The translations under genes and the position numbers were made by a program. Below the pieces are notes generated by a model. The model was not told the origin of the DNA. It did no database searches and worked only from the letters and a program-made list of their open reading frames with translations. DNA of 17,657 nucleotides from Streptosporangiaceae bacterium (GTDB taxonomy: Bacteria; Actinomycetota; Actinomycetes; Streptosporangiales; Streptosporangiaceae). The stretch covers positions 1 to 17,657 of the forward strand of contig JAICWX010000184.1 in assembly GCA_025934635.1 (NCBI GenBank). Reading direction: 5' to 3'. Positions 1 to 6,975 of this stretch are shown one piece after another. Within the stretch, counting starts at the first letter, position 1. Each line of letters starts with the position of its first letter.

Positions 1-37
1 AAGGTTGTTATTTCCGGTCAGCTTGTCGCGGTCGCGC

Positions 38-95
38 TCCATGATCACGTGTTGTTAGGGGTCGCCGGCGACCTGCAACAACACGTGATCATGGA
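38..95. repeat. Long near-perfect palindrome (19-bp arms, palindromic centre)
   Basis: The arms at 38-56 (tccatgatcacgtgttgtt) and 77-95 are exact reverse complements. The central part at 60-73 (ggtcgccggcgacc) is itself a perfect palindrome on the same axis, so only three opposed positions (57-59 against 74-76) fail to pair fully. The whole 58-base unit could form a cruciform or a very stable RNA hairpin. No T-tract follows on the plus strand. It may be a terminator of the unseen upstream gene, a dispersed palindromic repeat, or a protein-binding site; the sequence alone does not decide. Confidence 0.85.
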
Positions 96-623
96 ATCAG
101 CCCGGCGGGCCCTAGGGAACGTCCCGGCTGGCGGGAGGTTCCGGTCGGTGCGGCTGCCCGCCGGTGGCGTAAGTGACGCAAAGACAAGATCAACTTAAGC
201 TAAGCGGGCCGGTGGGGCCAGTAGTGCGAATGCGGCAGCTGGGTCCTGTGAGACCGATCCGCGGACCAGCCTCCAGACCTCTTACTCCGAAAGGGCACAC
301 GCATCCGCTCGGCGTACTGGACACAACCCCCGCCATGAGCGCCCCGGTCTACGTATGTGGAGCGACCTGCGCATAAGCGTTCCTAAGGGTCACCACCATA
401 CAAATCGGGCTGATGACTACGGGACCCAGGGTGTGGCTGGTGTGGATGTTGCGTCTGGTGACAATGGCGTGGAGGCAGAACAGTGACAGTGCGGTGGCGG
501 CGCGTTGACGTCGGGGGCGGGGCTGCGGACGGCCTGCGGGGGAGCCGATCCGGGGCCAGCGGGCGATCGCAGGTCCGTAAGCGCGGGTAGTGTGACGATG
601 GATTACTAGTCAGGGGCTGTTCT
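96..623. other. Non-coding stretch upstream of the rpsP promoter
   Basis: I see no credible gene here. The open frame at 173-376 has no Shine-Dalgarno sequence, no recognisable motif and an unlikely composition. The stretch is less GC-rich than the genes around it. It holds an 18-base element at 224-241 (gtgcgaatgcggcagctg) that recurs exactly at 16081-16098 upstream of rpsB. An 11-base string at 196-206 (aagctaagcgg) also recurs at 15856-15866. Otherwise nothing stands out. Confidence 0.5.
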
Positions 624-624
624 C

Positions 625-633
625 TGGCACAAT
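625..633 (+). promoter_or_regulatory. Candidate extended -10 promoter of rpsP operon
   Basis: The string tggcacaat reads as a TGn extension followed by a -10-like hexamer (cacaat, 628-633). No good -35 hexamer lies 16-19 bases upstream, which is acceptable for an extended -10 promoter. It would give a leader of roughly 130 bases before the rpsP GTG. This is the best-looking promoter in the 770-base gap but rests on motif inspection only. Confidence 0.35.
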
Positions 634-648
634 GTGATGCTGACCGCT

Positions 649-684
649 AGGCCAAGCGAGGCCCTCTCCTCGTTCGCCCGGCCT
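649..684 (+). promoter_or_regulatory. Possible stem-loop in the rpsP leader
   Basis: Two nested stems are visible: 649-653 (aggcc) with 680-684 (ggcct), and inside it 657-661 (cgagg) with 668-672 (cctcg) around a six-base loop. If the promoter at 625-633 is right, this lies at the start of the ribosomal operon transcript. Short GC-rich stems are common by chance in such DNA, so confidence is low. Confidence 0.25.
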
Positions 685-770
685 GGCTCACCTGTGCGGT
701 CCCGTCGGCTGTTTCCCCGGTCGGCACGGGATCGCCGCATTTCATCTATCGCTGGGAGAAGACCACAGTC

Positions 771-1403
771 GTGGCTGTCAAGATCAAGCTGAAGCGCCTG
801 GGCAAGATCCGGGAGCCTTATTACCGGATCGTTGTCGCGGACGCGCGCACCAAGCGCGACGGGCGCGCTATCGAGGAGATCGGCAAGTACCACCCGAAGG
901 CCGAGCCCTCGCTCATCGAAGTGAACTCCGAGCGGGTGCAGCACTGGCTGTCGGTGGGCGCGCAGCCCACGGACCCGGTCACCGTCCTGCTCAAGATCAC
1001 CGGGGACTGGCAGAAGTTCAAGGGGGAGCCGGGTTCCGAGGGCACCCTGAAGACGGCTAAGCCGAAGGCGGACAAGAAGGAGAGCTTCGAGGCCGCCGCC
1101 AAGGAGAGCCAGGCCACCAAGGAAGCCAAGGAAGACAAGGGCGCCAAGGGGTCCTCGCGCGCAGCCAAGCCTGCCAAGGAAAGCGCTGCCAAGGAGACCA
1201 CGGCCAAGGAGAGCCCTGCGAAGGAGAGCCCTGCGAAGGAAAGCCCGGCCAAGGAGGTCGCGACCGAGGTAGACGCCAAGGCCGGCGACGCCGAGGCGGC
1301 GGCGACCGAGGCGGCGAACGCCAAGGCCGCGGCGACCGAGGCCGAAGACGCCAAGGCCGCGGACGCCAAGGCCGCGGACGGCGAGTCGGTCAGCGGGGCC
1401 TGA
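771..1403 (+). CDS. rpsP: 30S ribosomal protein S16 with long low-complexity tail
   Basis: Small-subunit ribosomal protein S16, which binds 16S rRNA and helps 30S assembly. Residues 1-85 are a clear S16 domain, beginning [20 protein letters not shown] and including [20 protein letters not shown] and the WLSVGAQPT segment. The GTG start is preceded by gggaga at 754-759. Bacterial S16 is usually 80-140 residues; this one is 210, because about 125 residues of Lys/Ala/Glu/Ser repeats follow the core. These include three consecutive KESPA units encoded by a 15-base tandem repeat and two DAKAA units. The tail should be disordered and project from the ribosome. It is the first gene of the operon, with the KH protein gene starting two bases after its stop codon. 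Confidence 0.97.
   Translation: MAVKIKLKRLGKIREPYYRIVVADARTKRDGRAIEEIGKYHPKAEPSLIEVNSERVQHWLSVGAQPTDPVTVLLKITGDWQKFKGEPGSEGTLKTAKPKADKKESFEAAAKESQATKEAKEDKGAKGSSRAAKPAKESAAKETTAKESPAKESPAKESPAKEVATEVDAKAGDAEAAATEAANAKAAATEAEDAKAADAKAADGESVSGA
1206..1250 (+). repeat. 15-base tandem repeat in rpsP tail
   Basis: Three in-frame copies: 1206-1220 and 1221-1235 are identical (aaggagagccctgcg), and 1236-1250 differs at a few positions. They encode KESPA-type units. A second in-frame pair (gacgccaaggccgcg) lies at 1347-1361 and 1362-1376. In-frame repeats of this kind can expand or contract by slippage without breaking the gene. Confidence 0.85.
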
Positions 1404-1404
1404 C

Positions 1405-1647
1405 GTGCTTGAGGAAGCCCTCGAGCATCTGGTCCGGGGCATCGTCCAGTACCCCGACGACGTCCAGGTCGCCAGCCGGTCACTGCGCCGGGGTAACGTC
1501 CTCGAGGTGCGAGTGCACCCCGAGGACCTTGGCAAGGTCATCGGCCGGGGCGGGCGCACCGCCCGGGCGCTGCGTACCGTTATCGGTGCCCTGGCGTCGG
1601 GACGTTACGTCCGGATCGACCTGCTGGACGCCAACGAGGTCCGCTGA
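1405..1647 (+). CDS. khpA: KH-domain RNA-binding protein (KhpA/YlqC family)
   Basis: An 80-residue single KH-domain protein. The RNA-binding GxxG loop is visible as GRGG at residues 47-50, within VIGRGGRTARALR (45-57). Length and position between rpsP and rimM fit the KhpA family, in which KhpA pairs with KhpB (Jag/EloR) to bind RNAs and influence cell elongation in Gram-positive bacteria; that function is transferred from other species. The GTG start lies two bases after the rpsP stop, and a GC-rich Shine-Dalgarno-like string sits inside the rpsP end, so translation is probably coupled. The stop is four bases before the rimM ATG. Confidence 0.93.
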   Translation: MLEEALEHLVRGIVQYPDDVQVASRSLRRGNVLEVRVHPEDLGKVIGRGGRTARALRTVIGALASGRYVRIDLLDANEVR

Positions 1648-1651
1648 CCCG

Positions 1652-2176
1652 ATGCGGGTCATCGTTGGCCGGGCCGGCCGTCCGCACGGCATCCGCGGCG
1701 AGGTGGTCATCGGAGTCAGGACCGATGAGCCTGACCTCCGTTTCGCCGTGGGTGCCGCCGTGGCCGTCAGCAGCGACCAAGACGGGACCGGCGAGCGGCT
1801 GACGGTCGCCTCGGCGCGCTGGCACTCGGGACAGCTCCTCGTCGCGTTCGACGGGATCACCGACCGGACCGCGGCCTCCGGCCTGACCGGCAGCTGGCTG
1901 AGCGTGGACTCGAGCCAGCTGCCGGACACCGGTGACCCCGACGAGTTCCGCGACCACGAGCTGATCGGCCTGAACGTCCGGACCTCGGGCGGCGAGCCGG
2001 TGGGCGTGGTGACCGACGTGCTCCACTACGGCCAGGACCTGCTGGTGGTGCGGCGCACCGAGGGCGAGTTCATGGTGCCGTTCGTCAAACAGATCGTGCC
2101 CGAGGTCGATATCGGGGCGGGCCTGGTCGTCATCGACCCGCCGCCAGGACTGCTCGATCCGGCCGAGGCGCAGTAG
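1652..2176 (+). CDS. rimM: Ribosome maturation factor RimM
   Basis: RimM binds S19 and the 30S head and is needed for late 16S processing and 30S assembly. The protein is 174 residues, normal for the family. The N-terminal RimM domain carries GRAGRPHGIRGE (6-17). A PRC-barrel domain begins near residue 98 and contains GLNV and VPFVKQIVPEVD (142-153), ending in IDPPPGLL. A longer in-frame opening reaches back to 1409, but it overlaps the KH gene throughout. The ATG at 1652 starts exactly where family similarity begins (MRVIVGRAGRPHG), so I choose it. Only four bases separate it from the khpA stop. trmD follows after 68 bases. Confidence 0.95.
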   Translation: MRVIVGRAGRPHGIRGEVVIGVRTDEPDLRFAVGAAVAVSSDQDGTGERLTVASARWHSGQLLVAFDGITDRTAASGLTGSWLSVDSSQLPDTGDPDEFRDHELIGLNVRTSGGEPVGVVTDVLHYGQDLLVVRRTEGEFMVPFVKQIVPEVDIGAGLVVIDPPPGLLDPAEAQ

Positions 2177-2244
2177 GCACCAGCGCGGGCAGCCGGCCGG
2201 ACCAGGTGAGCCCAGCTCGTTAGGGGTAGTAAAAAGGAGAGGGC

Positions 2245-3090
2245 GTGGGGCTGCGGATCGACGTCGTGACGATCTTCCCGGACTATTTCGCCAGCCCACT
2301 CGGGGTCTCGCTGATCGGGAAGGCCGCGGTACGGGGCGACATCGAGTTCGGCGTGCACGACCTGCGCGGCTGGGCCCCCGATATTCACCACACCGTGGAT
2401 GACGTGCCGTTCGGCGGCGGGCCGGGCATGGTGATGAAGCCGGATGTCTGGGGCAGCGCGCTCGACGAGATCATCGGGGACGGCCAGGCCCGGCTGATCG
2501 TGCCGACGCCGAGCGGAGTGCCGTTCTCCCAGCAGATGGCGGCCAGGTACGCCGCCGAGCCGCGGCTGGTGTTCGCCTGCGGGCGTTACGAGGGCATCGA
2601 CGGCCGGGTCGTCGAGGCGATGCGGACGCGGATGCCGGTGGACGAGGTCAGCATCGGCGACTACGTGCTGGCCGGCGGCGAGGCCGCCACCCTGGTCATG
2701 ATCGAGGCGGTGGGACGGCTGCTGCCCGGCGTCCTGGGCAACGCGTCGTCGGCCGGAGACGATTCGTTCGGCGGTGACGGGGACCCCGCGGGGGCCATGC
2801 GCGGCCTGCTCGAAGGGCCCGTCTACACCCGGCCCCGGGCCTGGCGTGACCGCGAGGTGCCCGAGGTGCTGCTGTCAGGCAACCACGCCGCGATTGCCCG
2901 CTGGCGTCGTGACATGGCGCTCCGCCGGACCGCCGCGCACCGGCCCGACCTGATCGCGGCCCTGCGCGACCTGGACCGCCGCGACCGGCAGGTGCTGGCC
3001 GAGGCGGCCTCGGCCCCCGCCGGGGAAGGGACCGGGGAGGGGGCGCCGGCGGCCGGCTTTCCGGTTAGCGGCGAAGATATGGCACACTGA
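2245..3090 (+). CDS. trmD: tRNA (guanine-N1-)-methyltransferase TrmD
   Basis: TrmD uses S-adenosylmethionine to make m1G37 next to the anticodon, which prevents +1 frameshifting. It is a SPOUT-fold (trefoil knot) homodimer. Visible family motifs: IDVVTIFPDYF near the start, FGGGPGMVMKPDVW (56-69), CGRYEGIDGRV (112-122), SIGDYVLAGGEAA (136-148) and GPVYTRP (191-197). The DSF at 173-175 aligns with the loop that holds the catalytic Asp in E. coli TrmD. Between DSF and GLLEGP there are about a dozen Gly/Asp/Ala residues, more than in E. coli. The GTG start has a strong aaggaga at 2234-2240. The last ~25 residues are a Gly/Ala/Pro/Glu tail absent from the core fold. It is followed by rplS, the usual order. 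Confidence 0.97.
   Translation: MGLRIDVVTIFPDYFASPLGVSLIGKAAVRGDIEFGVHDLRGWAPDIHHTVDDVPFGGGPGMVMKPDVWGSALDEIIGDGQARLIVPTPSGVPFSQQMAARYAAEPRLVFACGRYEGIDGRVVEAMRTRMPVDEVSIGDYVLAGGEAATLVMIEAVGRLLPGVLGNASSAGDDSFGGDGDPAGAMRGLLEGPVYTRPRAWRDREVPEVLLSGNHAAIARWRRDMALRRTAAHRPDLIAALRDLDRRDRQVLAEAASAPAGEGTGEGAPAAGFPVSGEDMAH
3059..3088 (+). promoter_or_regulatory. Weak candidate promoter for rplS inside trmD end
   Basis: The end of trmD contains tggcacact (3080-3088), resembling tggcacaat upstream of rpsP, with a poor -35-like ttccgg (3059-3064) 18 bases before the cacact hexamer. It would give rplS and the signal peptidase genes their own transcript with a leader of about 100 bases. The evidence is only motif resemblance. 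Confidence 0.2.
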
Positions 3091-3198
3091 AGTCCGCTGT
3101 CTTTTTCAGGCACCCGGCCCGGGACCGCGAGAGGGTACCCTGGCATGAGCCCGCGCTGCCGGGCGCCCGCCACGACCATCACCGAGGAATCCGCTGTC

Positions 3199-3558
3199 AT
3201 GCATACCGCGATTGCCGAAATCGAGCAGGCCCAGACCCGGTCTGACATCCCCGACTTCCGTCCTGGGGACACGCTCAAGGTTCACGTCCGGGTCACCGAG
3301 GGGAACCGCTCCCGGATCCAGGTGTTCCAGGGCGTGGTGATCCGTCGCCAGGGCAGCGGCTTCCGGGAGACGTTCACCGTCCGCAAGGTCAGCTACGGCG
3401 TGGGCGTCGAGCGGACCTTCCCGGTGCACAGCCCGTCGATCGACAAGATCGAGCCGGTCACCCGGGGCAAGGTGCGCCGCGCCAAGCTGTACTACCTCAG
3501 GGACCTGCGCGGCAAGGCGGCCCGCATCAAGGAGCGTCGCGACCAGACCGGCAACTGA
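3199..3558 (+). CDS. rplS: 50S ribosomal protein L19
   Basis: Large-subunit protein L19, located at the 30S-50S interface. The 119-residue protein shows family blocks [54 protein letters not shown] and the C-terminal [17 protein letters not shown]. The frame stays open upstream to 3145, but I choose the ATG at 3199. It has gagga at 3184-3188 about ten bases upstream, and the L19 family usually begins with a short helix like [10 protein letters not shown]. The 108 bases between trmD and this start include a ctttttc run and a candidate promoter. lepB1 follows after 39 bases. Confidence 0.96.
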   Translation: MHTAIAEIEQAQTRSDIPDFRPGDTLKVHVRVTEGNRSRIQVFQGVVIRRQGSGFRETFTVRKVSYGVGVERTFPVHSPSIDKIEPVTRGKVRRAKLYYLRDLRGKAARIKERRDQTGN

Positions 3559-3597
3559 CCGGTGCGGGGGCCTGGCGACGCGGGCGGGGGGCAGGCG

Positions 3598-4539
3598 ATG
3601 GACGACCAGCAGGAACCGGGGTCGGTCACATCGGCCCAGACCCCGGAGTCTGACGCTAAGTCCAGCGCCCCGGAGCCGGGCGAGAGCGATTCCGGTGCCA
3701 AGGCCGGGAAGCCGAAGAAGAAGAAAAGCTTCGCGCGCGAGCTGCTGACCATCGTGGTGGCTGCCGCCGTCCTCACCTTGCTGGTGAAGGCGTTTCTCGT
3801 CCAGGTGTACCGGATCCCCTCGGCGTCGATGGAGAACACCCTCCAGATCGGCGACCGGGTCCTGGTCAACAAGCTCGTCTACCACTTCCGCGACATCGCC
3901 CGCGGTGACGTCATCGTGTTCAGCGGGCAGGACTCGTGGGGGCCTGACGCCCTGCCGCCGCCCAGCAACCCGCTGGTTCGCGGCTTCGATGACGTGCTCT
4001 CGGGTCTCGGCCTGCACAGCGACCAGACCTACTACATCAAACGGGTGATCGGCGTGCCCGGTGACCGGGTGGTCTGCTGTGATGCGCAGGGCCGGATCAC
4101 CGTCAACGGCGTGGCGCTGAACGAGAGCCAGTACCTCTATCCCGGCGAGCAGCCCTCGGCGATCAAGTTCAACAACGTCGTGCCGGCCGGCCACCTGTGG
4201 GTCATGGGGGATCACCGCGGCGACTCGGAGGACTCGCGCTACCACCCGGACGCCCCGGGCGGCGGCGCCATCCCGGAGAGCCAGGTCGTGGGCCGGGCGT
4301 TCTTCATCATCTGGCCGCCATCGCAGTTCCGTGACCTGCCCATCCCCAATACCTTCCAGCAGGCCTCGCTGCACGCGGGTGCCGCGGGAGCGGCCGTGCT
4401 CGAGGTCGGCGGGACCGCGCTGGGTGCCGTGGCCGCCGCTCCGGTGGCGGGAGTGGCCGGGGCCGCGGGCGTCGTCGCGACGCCCCTGCTGCTGCGACGC
4501 CGGCACGAGCGTTCCCGGAGCAGGCGTTCCCGGAGCTGA
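3598..4539 (+). CDS. lepB: Type I signal peptidase (first of tandem pair)
   Basis: Membrane serine protease that removes signal peptides from exported proteins. The catalytic Ser77 lies in PSASMENTL (74-82) and the general-base Lys148 in YYIKRVIGVPGDRV. The conserved VMGDHRGDSEDSR (202-214) is also present. A charged N-terminal tail (residues 1-45, Ser/Glu/Lys) precedes one transmembrane helix (about 50-68). A second hydrophobic Ala/Val segment (about 262-298) ends in an Arg-rich tail, suggesting a second membrane anchor. A CC pair at 160-161 after the Lys motif also occurs in the next gene. I choose ATG 3598, preceded by a G-rich Shine-Dalgarno string, over GTG 3562, which has none. At 313 residues it fits actinobacterial enzymes. 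Streptomycetes carry four such genes (sipW-Z) at this place, as I recall. Confidence 0.93.
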   Translation: MDDQQEPGSVTSAQTPESDAKSSAPEPGESDSGAKAGKPKKKKSFARELLTIVVAAAVLTLLVKAFLVQVYRIPSASMENTLQIGDRVLVNKLVYHFRDIARGDVIVFSGQDSWGPDALPPPSNPLVRGFDDVLSGLGLHSDQTYYIKRVIGVPGDRVVCCDAQGRITVNGVALNESQYLYPGEQPSAIKFNNVVPAGHLWVMGDHRGDSEDSRYHPDAPGGGAIPESQVVGRAFFIIWPPSQFRDLPIPNTFQQASLHAGAAGAAVLEVGGTALGAVAAAPVAGVAGAAGVVATPLLLRRRHERSRSRRSRS

Positions 4540-4593
4540 CGTTCCGGGAGGTTAGGCTCAGGTACGCGGGGTGCGTGATCGGAAGGGGCTCGG

Positions 4594-5643
4594 ATGAGCG
4601 GCGCTGGCCGTGGCGTGACGCCAGGGGCCGACCCGGACGGCGGGGACGAGGCACCGGGCCCGGCCGCTGAGGCCGGAGACGACATCGGCGCCAGCACGGA
4701 AGAGGCGTCACCGGAAGCCAAGGCGCCGAGCACGGCGGAGGCCGGCCCGGGGTCTGGCGGCAAGCGCAAGCCGGCCGGCCGGCCGCGGCGCAAGCGGTCG
4801 TTCTGGCGTGAGTTCCCCGTCCTGGTCGTCGTGGCGCTGCTGCTCGCGGTGGTCATCAAGACATATGCCATCCAGGCCTTCTTCATCCCGTCCGGCTCGA
4901 TGGAGAACACGCTCAAGATCAACGACCGGGTCCTGGTCAACAAGCTCGTCTACGACGTCCGCGGCATTCACCGCGGCGACATCGTGGTCTTCAACGGCGA
5001 CGGCTCGTGGGACCCGGGAACGGTGCCGGTCGACACGAACTTCGTGGTGAAGTTCGCCAACGGATTTGCCAGCATGTTCGGCTTCGGGCACCCGGGTGAC
5101 ATCCTCATCAAGCGGGTCATCGGCCTGCCCGGGGACCGCGTGGCTTGCTGCGACGCGCAGCACCGGGTCATGGTCAACGGCGTCGCGCTGACCGAGCAGT
5201 CGTACCTGTATCCCGGCAACTCGCCGTCCGACAGCAGTTTCCGCATCACCGTGCCATCCGGCCGGCTGTGGGTCATGGGAGACCACCGGCTCATCTCCGA
5301 TGACTCCCGCGACCACATTGGCAGCCCCGGCGGCGGAACGATCCCGGAGAGCGCGGTCGTCGGCCGGGCCTTCGTCATCATCTGGCCGCTGGACCGGTGG
5401 CGGTTCCTGCCGATTCCCGCCACGTTCCAGCAGCCGAAGCTGAACGCCGCAGCTGCCGCGGGTCCGGGGACGGCCGCGGGCAGCGCCGAAGCGCGGGAGA
5501 CCGCAGGCCTGCTCTCAGCACACCTCGAGCCGTCCAGCCCGGCCCTGCCGCTGACCCTCGGTTTCGCCGCCGCCGTCCCGGTCACCTGGCTGCAGCGCCT
5601 TGTCCGGCTGCGGATTGCCCGCCGCCGCGCCTCCCGCCGCTAG
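4594..5643 (+). CDS. lepB: Type I signal peptidase (second of tandem pair)
   Basis: A paralogue of the preceding gene with the same architecture. It has a long charged cytoplasmic tail (1-70), a transmembrane helix (about 75-95), catalytic Ser102 in PSGSMENTL (99-107), catalytic Lys173 in LIKRVIGLPGDRV, the CC pair at 185-186, and VMGDHRLISDDSR (227-239). The C-terminal part (about 285-349) is Ala-rich, with a hydrophobic stretch near 316-333 and an Arg-rich end. Both catalytic residues are intact, so both copies should be active. The ATG start has ggaagggg at 4581-4588. 54 bases separate it from lepB1. The two proteins align closely in the core and differ mainly in the tails, which points to tandem duplication followed by tail divergence. 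Confidence 0.93.
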   Translation: MSGAGRGVTPGADPDGGDEAPGPAAEAGDDIGASTEEASPEAKAPSTAEAGPGSGGKRKPAGRPRRKRSFWREFPVLVVVALLLAVVIKTYAIQAFFIPSGSMENTLKINDRVLVNKLVYDVRGIHRGDIVVFNGDGSWDPGTVPVDTNFVVKFANGFASMFGFGHPGDILIKRVIGLPGDRVACCDAQHRVMVNGVALTEQSYLYPGNSPSDSSFRITVPSGRLWVMGDHRLISDDSRDHIGSPGGGTIPESAVVGRAFVIIWPLDRWRFLPIPATFQQPKLNAAAAAGPGTAAGSAEARETAGLLSAHLEPSSPALPLTLGFAAAVPVTWLQRLVRLRIARRRASRR

Positions 5644-5697
5644 GCCCCGGCCGCGTGCGACACTAGCGGGTTGTCCGCGTGAGCCTGGCAACTGGCG

Positions 5698-5703
5698 TAC
5701 CCT
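5698..5703 (+). promoter_or_regulatory. Candidate -10 element just before rnhB
   Basis: The hexamer taccct ends ten bases before the rnhB ATG at 5714. A ttgtcc at 5671-5676 is the nearest -35-like string, but the 21-base spacer is too long for a normal promoter. If used, the transcript would start only about three or four bases before the ATG. That would fit with the lack of any Shine-Dalgarno sequence there. Confidence 0.25.
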
Positions 5704-5713
5704 TCGCAGTGTC

Positions 5714-6607
5714 ATGACCCGCCATCCTGATGCGGCGGCCGCCGCCAGCCCGGCCTCGGCGGCCACCGCTGCTACCACGGCTTCCATCCGGAACCTGTAT
5801 CCCCGGTATCCGGGGTACACCCCTCGGCGCGATGGGGGCCTCGCGGCGTACGAGACCGTGCTCGGCCGGGCCGGGTTCAGCCCGGTCGCCGGCATCGACG
5901 AGGCCGGCCGGGGCGCGTGCGCCGGGCCGCTGGTGGTGGCGGCCGTGGTACTCGAACCGGCCAGCATCCGGCGCATGCCCGGGCTGGCCGACTCCAAGCT
6001 GCTGACCCCGCAGGCCCGGGAGGAAGCCTACGCGGAGATCCTGCGGCGGGCCGTCGACTGGCACGTCGTCGTCATCGGCGCCGACCAGATCGATGCCGTC
6101 GGCCTGCACGTGTGCAACGTCTCCGGCATGCGCCGGGCCTTCGCGGGACTGCGCTGCACGCCCGGGTACGTGCTCACCGACGGCTTCCCGGTTCGCGGCC
6201 TCGGCGTCCCCGGGCTCGCGGTCTGGAAGGGGGACCGGGTCACGGCATCGGTCGCGGCGGCCTCCGTCCTGGCAAAGGTCAGCCGGGACCGGATGATGCG
6301 AGACCTGCACGAACGTTATCCCCTATACGGCTTCGACCGGCACAAGGGATACGTCACCGACGATCACGTGCGCGCACTGGCTGAGCACGGGCCCAGCCCG
6401 GTGCACCGCTACTCGTTCGTGAACGTAACCCGGATAGCGGGCCCCGCAAAACCCGCGAACCCGGCCGCACTCCCGGAGCTCACTGGCCCCGGGGAACTCA
6501 TAGGCCCAGTCGATCCGGCTATCGCCGGCCCGGCCGGGGACCTGGTGACCTCGGGAATCAGCCCGGCGGGTGCATCGGGGGACAACGAGAGGAGAATGAG
6601 CTCATGA
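5714..6607 (+). CDS. rnhB: Ribonuclease HII
   Basis: RNase HII cuts the RNA strand of RNA-DNA hybrids and starts removal of single ribonucleotides misincorporated into DNA. Catalytic acidic residues are visible: Asp62 and Glu63 in GIDEAGRGACAGPLV, Asp156 in YVLTDGFPV, and Asp174 in WKGDRVTASVAAASVLAKV, followed by the conserved SRDRMM. The core spans about residues 55-240. The protein is 297 residues against roughly 200-260 for the family. It has an Ala-rich N-terminal extension of about 45 residues and a Gly/Pro/Ala C-terminal tail of about 57. The start is uncertain: ATG 5714 has no Shine-Dalgarno but fits a near-leaderless promoter, while the open frame extends back to 5600 inside lepB2. 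The stop overlaps the next start as ATGA (6604-6607). Confidence 0.93.
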   Translation: MTRHPDAAAAASPASAATAATTASIRNLYPRYPGYTPRRDGGLAAYETVLGRAGFSPVAGIDEAGRGACAGPLVVAAVVLEPASIRRMPGLADSKLLTPQAREEAYAEILRRAVDWHVVVIGADQIDAVGLHVCNVSGMRRAFAGLRCTPGYVLTDGFPVRGLGVPGLAVWKGDRVTASVAAASVLAKVSRDRMMRDLHERYPLYGFDRHKGYVTDDHVRALAEHGPSPVHRYSFVNVTRIAGPAKPANPAALPELTGPGELIGPVDPAIAGPAGDLVTSGISPAGASGDNERRMSS

Positions 6608-6933
6608 GCGCGGAGGACCTTGAGAAGTACGAGGCGGAGATGGAGCTGCAGCTCTATCGCGAGTACCGCGACGTCGTCGGGTTGTTCACGCACGTGGTCG
6701 AGACCGAACGCCGTTTCTACCTGACGAATGACGTCGAGCTGAACGTTCGGTCAAGTGACAACGGTGAGGTGTTCTTCGAGGTCACGATGCGGGATGCTTG
6801 GGTGTGGGATATGTACCGTCCCGCTAGGTTCGTCAAGAACGTGCGCGTGGTTACCTTCAAGGACGTCAACATCGAGGAACTGGCCAAGGCCGACCTCGAG
6901 GTCCCAGACGAGAAGCCGGATTTCCCGGCCTAG
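6604..6933 (+). CDS. DUF2469 family protein, conserved in actinobacteria
   Basis: A 109-residue acidic protein with family-typical text: MSAEDLEKYEAEMELQLYRE, then YRDVVGLFTHVVETERRFYL, and a C-terminal DVNIEELAKADLEVPD. It is soluble, with no signal peptide, membrane segment or recognisable catalytic motif. The family is found almost exclusively in actinobacteria next to rnhB, and its function is unknown to me. The start is well supported: gagaggaga at 6587-6595 lies eight bases upstream, and ATGA overlaps the rnhB stop, so the two are translationally coupled. The last eight codons are part of a 26-base tandem duplication that runs past the stop codon. Confidence 0.9.
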   Translation: MSAEDLEKYEAEMELQLYREYRDVVGLFTHVVETERRFYLTNDVELNVRSSDNGEVFFEVTMRDAWVWDMYRPARFVKNVRVVTFKDVNIEELAKADLEVPDEKPDFPA

Positions 6934-6956
6934 ACGAGAAGCCGGATTTCCGGCCT
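6906..6956 (+). repeat. 26/25-base tandem duplication across DUF2469 stop
   Basis: 6906-6931 and 6932-6956 are the same sequence except that the second copy has lost one C in a run of three. Both begin agacgagaagccggattt and are followed by ag. The stop codon TAG at 6931-6933 forms at the junction. The duplication leaves the protein unchanged and lengthens the spacer to the next gene. The unit contains a small inverted repeat (gccgg/ccggc). Confidence 0.9.
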
Positions 6957-6975
6957 AGCTGACGGCGGAGGGGCG

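Noticed and set aside
173..376. 67-codon open frame in the first gap
   Set aside because: No Shine-Dalgarno, no recognisable motif, composition unlike a protein, and it overlaps the repeated 18-base element.
606..1559. Long minus-strand open frame opposite rpsP
   Set aside because: It is the complement of the repetitive rpsP tail; the Leu/Gly/Arg-repeat translation is a reading-frame artefact of high GC.
3067..3106. Hairpin plus ctttttc between trmD and rplS as a terminator
   Set aside because: The stem is only five pairs (3067-3071 with 3094-3098) around a 22-base loop, too weak to call.
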